64,000 nt of DNA from Colwellia sp. Arc7-635 (GTDB lineage Bacteria; Pseudomonadota; Gammaproteobacteria; Enterobacterales; Alteromonadaceae), in NCBI RefSeq assembly GCF_003971255.1, contig NZ_CP034660.1:4588001-4652000 (forward strand), given 5' to 3'. Numbering within the stretch: position 1 is the stretch's first letter; each line of letters starts with the position of its first letter. This document shows positions 60,111-64,000 of this stretch, piece by piece. The position numbers and the translations under genes were made by a program. Below the pieces are notes generated by a model. It was not told where the DNA came from, made no database searches, and worked only from the letters and a program-made list of their open reading frames with translations.

Positions 60111-61087
60111 ATGAGAATGAACTGTAAAAGTAAGTGTTATTGGCATTTTTGCCTAGTGTTATTTTACTTTGCCTTTGCAAATTCGGCACAAGCTGATACT
60201 TCGCAAGAAATAAAAGCGCCTGCTGAACAAAAAGATGATCACTGGATGCAAGGATTGCACGAAACGGTTTCAAATTCCGTTTATCAATCTGCGCAATGGT
60301 TTGATAGTTTTTTATCGCAAATGATAGTGAACAACAAACACCACAAACAACTGCAAAAATTCGTTTTGCTTGGTTGCCCAAAAGTCGTGACTGGAGTGAA
60401 GTTAAGACACGTTTTCGCGTGCGCGTTAAATTGCCACATTTTCAAGATAAAGTCAGTGTTGTCTTATCTGACGATACCGATGAAGAGCTGAATAACTTAC
60501 CTTTAGAGTCAACTAATACTAAGAGTACGACAGAAGATGAAAAATTTTCTTTGGCACTAAATTACAACCAAGATAAAAGTAAAGATCGCTTAATGAATTA
60601 TCGCTTAGGTATTTCAGGTGGTGACATTTTTGCTAGAGCAAAACATAAACGTCGTTTTGATATCAGTGAAAAACAGAGTTTCTTATTTGAACCTTCTCTA
60701 TATTATTATCTTAATGATGGCCTAGGCGCTAAATTATTACTCGAGTATGATTATCAACTCAGTAAAAAATCACAGTTTCGTATTAACTACAGCATTAGAG
60801 GCTCTGCAGAATTCAGTGGTATCCGTTGGAAACACGGCTTTTATAAACTGAAACAAATAAATGATACGACGGCATCGGTTTTAAGCTTACAAGCAGAAGG
60901 CGAACGTAATGGTGCACGGGGCTTTGTTGTTGATCAGTACACTTTAGGCTATCGATATCGTTTTAATGCTTTACGTGACTGGTTATATTTTGAAATTGAA
61001 CCTTTTCTAGAGTTTCCTGAACAAGAGAATTACAAAGTTACCCCTGGCATCGCTTTACGTATCGAAGGCTACTTTAATAAAGGTTAA
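60111..61087 (+). pseudogene. exported beta-rich protein of unknown function, one-base frameshift
   Basis: Two overlapping frames together encode one protein of about 325 aa. It has a signal peptide (FAFANSAQA), an N-terminal helix (DHWMQGLHETVSNSVYQSAQWFDSF), then a beta-rich body resembling an outer-membrane or periplasmic barrel (alternating strands such as QFRINYSIRGSAEFSGIRWKH). The frame breaks at a run of six T (60308-60313). One additional T gives SFFIANDSEQQTPQTTAKIRF and joins the frames smoothly. An ATG at 60081 is an alternative start. Family not recognised. Divergent from tatA. Confidence 0.72.
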
Positions 61088-61110
61088 TTAAAGTAAGATC
61101 GTGCATAAAA

Positions 61111-63735
61111 CTATGCACGGCACATTTCTACTACATTACTATTATTCTCGACACTCACCTGAGTCATTTTGCCTGGGCGACTGATATGATAGCCCTGACC
61201 GAATTCACAGCCTACATTTTGTAGTTTTTGCAGCATAGCTTCAGACTCTATACCTTCTGCGACTAATCGGTAGCCAAAATTTGTGCCTAGCTCATGCAAC
61301 GCTTTAACCAGTGATAAATTTTTATCATTGTGGTTCAAGGTACGAATAAAACTACGGTCAAGTTTAATAAATTCAAAAGGATAATTATGTAAAAAATTAA
61401 AAGACGACAAACCTGCACCGTAGTCATCAAGTGCTAACTTAACACCAAACTCTTTTAATTTTCGAAGACCTTTAAGCGCGAGCTCAGCATGTCGAGCAAA
61501 TGCTGACTCGTTAAACTCTAAAATAATGCGTTCCGGTTCAATAGTATTAAGGCGAATTAAATCAATTAACTTTGTTAGTTGATTGGCTTGAGTTAAATGC
61601 CGCCCTGATAGATTAACACCGATAAAAATATGCTCGTACTCTTTTGACTGCTTCCAGCGTTTTAATTGCAGACAAACTTCTTCAATCACCCAAGTCTCGA
61701 TATCTAAAATCATACCGGTTTCCTCGGCCATAAAAAGAAACTCACTCGGTGTTAACAAACCTTTTGTTGGATGTTGCCAACGCAAAAGCACTTCAAAACC
61801 TATCGTTTTAGTTGAACTTAAATCTGAAATTTTTTGGTAGTGTAGCTCAAATTGTTTACTGATAATCGCTTGTCTTAATTCTTGTTCAAGCGTCATACTC
61901 GCCAACAGTTGCTCTCGCATACTGTCGTCAAAGAAAACATATCGACCTCGACCTAAATTCTTGGCCTGGTACATTGCCGCATCAGCATCACGTAAGATTT
62001 CATTAGCATCTTTATAATTGAGACTACTTTGAGCAATGCCAATGCTAGCATTTGAATACAATGTATGACCTTCTAATTCAAATGGTTGAGCTATAGAAGT
62101 AATAATACGAGAGGCTATTTCCTCGACATCATCAAGCGATTGCAGTGAGTCGAGCAATACGACAAATTCATCACCACCTAGACGGGCTAGTATATCGTTA
62201 TCACGTACACATTTTAGCAAGCGTTGTGAGATTTCAATTAAAAACTGATCGCCAGCATGATGGCCTAATGTGTCATTAATCATTTTGAAGCGATCTAAAT
62301 CAATAAACAATACGGCAAATCTATGATTGGGATAACGCTTCAAATGCCGAATAGAATAAGTTAATCGGTCAGAGAACATTGCTCGATTAGGTAATTGTGT
62401 TAATGCATCATGATGAGCCTCATGATACAAACGTGCCTCTGCTTTTCGACGTTCTTCAATTTGCATACGTAAATTGAGGTTGGTTGCTTGTAGTTCTTGT
62501 GTACGAGTATTTATAATTTGTTCAAGTGCTTCGTGACTTTGTAATGCTTGCTGTTGTATTTTTTGTCGTAAGATTTCAATCGAAATATGATGGCTAACGA
62601 AGCGCATAAGTTCAAGATCTTTACTTTGATAAGCACTTTCATCTTGATAATGTTGTATAGCGATAACACCAAAAATTTCACCTTGATCAGATAAAGGTGA
62701 AGCCAACCAAGCTTTTGGTAATTCATGTTCAGGATAATGTTGGGTAAAAGCGCACTCGGTTACTTCCCCTTGCGCAGCAAGACTATAAATAGTTTTACCT
62801 CTTAACAGGATAGGCTTTTCTTTTCTAATGGCTAATTCAGACAAACCATTACTGAGTCTTCTTGTTTTGGGGTGTGGTAACCTCTCATCGCAATAATAAG
62901 GAAACTCCAACTGACTTTTATCTTCTGACAGCAAGGCAATATAAAAATTTGTTGCTGGCAGCAACTTATTTACTTCATGATGTAATGCTTGATAAAAATC
63001 ATCAATCGCTTGTGACTTCGCCGTTAATTCAGAGATATTAAGTAGTACTTGGTGTGCTTTAACCGCGAGCTGCCTTTCAACAATTTCACGCTGTAACTGC
63101 TGGTTAGTGTGAGTTAATTTAAGCGTACGATGACGAATACTCGATTCTAATAACTCTCGGCTGCGAACTCGATCAATTGCTGTCACTAAATGTTCAGCAA
63201 TAAATTCTAATATTTGACAATCTCGTTCGGAAAAATAGAGTTTCGGATCATAACTTTGTAACGCAAGCACTCCAATAATCTGTTGTCCTCGCTTTAATGG
63301 CACTCCAAGCCAGTCTATACAAGCTGAACCATAAAGAATAATTTCATCAGCTTTAGCAAGCGCGAGCCTTTCTTTAGCAGAACAATGTATGGCTTGTTGG
63401 CGCAATAATACCAAACCGGTCAGGCTTTTTCGCCAATTAGCTAAATCGACATGCTCACGTGAGCGCATTTCTACTGGGTTATGGCAATAAGTGAGTTGTA
63501 ATTCATCAACAGGATTGAGCAGAGCAATATGGAAACTATCAGTGACCAATAATGTTTTAATAACGGACTCTAAAGCATGATAAAACGCATCCATATCAGT
63601 CACTGAACTGGCTAATTCAGACAGTTGCAACAACCCCGATTGCATGGTTTTAAGTTGTCGGTACTTTTTAAGTAACGACTTTAACTTGGGAAGTTGGCGT
63701 ATAGCATGAACGTTTTCCTTCGCCCTAGGTTCCAT
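61111..63735 (-). CDS. GAF-GAF-GGDEF-EAL cyclic-di-GMP enzyme
   Basis: 874 aa without transmembrane helices. Two GAF-like sensor domains (about 35-195 and 225-395) are joined by coiled coils. A GGDEF domain follows (ARLGGDEFVVLLDS intact) and then an EAL domain with the motif as FEVLLRWQHP (ExLxR kept). Downstream EAL residues are FIGVNLSGRH, ILEFNESAF, LALDDYGAGLSSF and FIKLDRSFI, so phosphodiesterase activity is plausible. DFGTG-like loop is DDYGAG. It probably switches c-di-GMP level in response to a small molecule bound by GAF. Monocistronic. Confidence 0.9.
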   Translation of the reverse strand: MEPRAKENVHAIRQLPKLKSLLKKYRQLKTMQSGLLQLSELASSVTDMDAFYHALESVIKTLLVTDSFHIALLNPVDELQLTYCHNPVEMRSREHVDLANWRKSLTGLVLLRQQAIHCSAKERLALAKADEIILYGSACIDWLGVPLKRGQQIIGVLALQSYDPKLYFSERDCQILEFIAEHLVTAIDRVRSRELLESSIRHRTLKLTHTNQQLQREIVERQLAVKAHQVLLNISELTAKSQAIDDFYQALHHEVNKLLPATNFYIALLSEDKSQLEFPYYCDERLPHPKTRRLSNGLSELAIRKEKPILLRGKTIYSLAAQGEVTECAFTQHYPEHELPKAWLASPLSDQGEIFGVIAIQHYQDESAYQSKDLELMRFVSHHISIEILRQKIQQQALQSHEALEQIINTRTQELQATNLNLRMQIEERRKAEARLYHEAHHDALTQLPNRAMFSDRLTYSIRHLKRYPNHRFAVLFIDLDRFKMINDTLGHHAGDQFLIEISQRLLKCVRDNDILARLGGDEFVVLLDSLQSLDDVEEIASRIITSIAQPFELEGHTLYSNASIGIAQSSLNYKDANEILRDADAAMYQAKNLGRGRYVFFDDSMREQLLASMTLEQELRQAIISKQFELHYQKISDLSSTKTIGFEVLLRWQHPTKGLLTPSEFLFMAEETGMILDIETWVIEEVCLQLKRWKQSKEYEHIFIGVNLSGRHLTQANQLTKLIDLIRLNTIEPERIILEFNESAFARHAELALKGLRKLKEFGVKLALDDYGAGLSSFNFLHNYPFEFIKLDRSFIRTLNHNDKNLSLVKALHELGTNFGYRLVAEGIESEAMLQKLQNVGCEFGQGYHISRPGKMTQVSVENNSNVVEMCRA

Positions 63736-63874
63736 TATGGAAATTCCAATTTATTATTAGTATTATTTTTGTGCGGTTAGTCTAACAAAATAAAATGGTT
63801 TAGCTAGACCTTAAAAAAATTTATTCTGTGGCTAAAATCACATTCGCGTAGTTTTAACTAAACAGATCAACATA

Positions 63875-63904
63875 AAAAAGCGATGACAATGTCATCGCTT
63901 TTTT
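63875..63904. terminator. bidirectional terminator
   Basis: Perfect stem AAAAAGCGATGACA / TGTCATCGCTTTTT with runs of A and T on both sides. Its minus-strand use would terminate the receptor gene that ends at 63940. Confidence 0.88.
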
Positions 63905-63939
63905 AGATTCGTGAATCAATGACCCACGTTTTTTATTAT

Positions 63940-64000
63940 TTAAAAGTTATAAGAAGCACTTATGAACATGCTTCGTCCGATAACATCATAAATACTTGGT
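63940..64000 (-). CDS. C-terminal end of a probable outer-membrane (TonB-dependent receptor-like) protein
   Basis: Twenty codons at the window edge read in one frame to a TAA: YDVIGRSMFISASYNF at the C-terminus. An alternating final beta strand ending in Phe is the BAM recognition signal of outer-membrane barrels, and GRSMFISASYNF is typical of TonB-dependent receptors. The family call is inferred from the tail alone. A terminator follows. Confidence 0.6.
   Translation of the reverse strand, partial: PSIYDVIGRSMFISASYNF

Noticed and set aside
60055-60381. 108-aa minus-strand ORF overlapping the start of the frameshifted gene
   Set aside because: It is antisense to the signal-peptide region of the better-supported plus-strand gene and leaves no room for a tatA promoter.

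Overview
The window looks like an AT-rich chromosomal core segment of a marine gammaproteobacterium in Alteromonadales, most likely Colwelliaceae (Colwellia/Thalassotalea type). This rests on gene order and protein similarity recalled from memory (yifB-ilvY-ilvC, lptM-lysA-dapF-yigB-uvrD, cyaY, hemCDXY, rho-trxA-rhlB-gppA, tatABCD, ubiD-fre). No database search was run. There is no prophage, insertion sequence, CRISPR array or secretion island.

Layout. 1-6.7 kb: branched-chain amino acid synthesis: ilvG, the edge of an ilvM-like gene, an unlisted ilvL leader peptide with attenuator, yifB/comM, and the divergent ilvY/ilvC pair, followed by ppnP. 6.8-21.2 kb: mixed housekeeping genes (proB, yihG, a YbdG-type MscS channel, tesB, a DUF885 lipoprotein peptidase, a DUF523/TudS-like protein, a cytochrome c) and three GGDEF-type proteins, one with a degenerate active site. 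An apparent c-di-GMP-I riboswitch at 16.7 kb has no co-oriented gene. 21.3-32.5 kb: recQ (frameshifted), yigI, rarD, a REC-REC-GGDEF regulator, and the minus-strand run lptM-lysA-dapF-DUF484-yigB-uvrD, from which xerC is missing. 32.5-38.1 kb: cyaY, then hemC-hemD-hemX-hemY and a membrane protein.

38.1-46.3 kb: a complete rrn operon on the minus strand with two sigma70-type promoters, leader and spacer boxA sites, 16S, tRNA-Ala, tRNA-Ile (the reverse of the E. coli order), 23S and 5S. Downstream of its 5S gene lie three truncated 5S copies, each followed by its own terminator. They are spaced 234 bp apart and contain four copies of a 53-54 nt double-palindrome insert. This is the most unusual structure in the window. 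The upstream spacer carries a MITE-like element whose hairpin loop recurs at 8.8 kb with a different but still paired stem.

46.3-64 kb: fre, ubiD, a solute-binding protein, rho, trxA, rhlB, gppA, hemB, a membrane GGDEF protein, tatD, tatC, tatB, tatA, a frameshifted exported-protein gene, a GAF-GAF-GGDEF-EAL protein, and the C-terminal end of a probable outer-membrane receptor. Six GGDEF-domain proteins plus the riboswitch make cyclic-di-GMP a recurring theme. The two frameshifts are each explained by one missing base in a homopolymer run, so sequencing error must be excluded before calling either gene dead.
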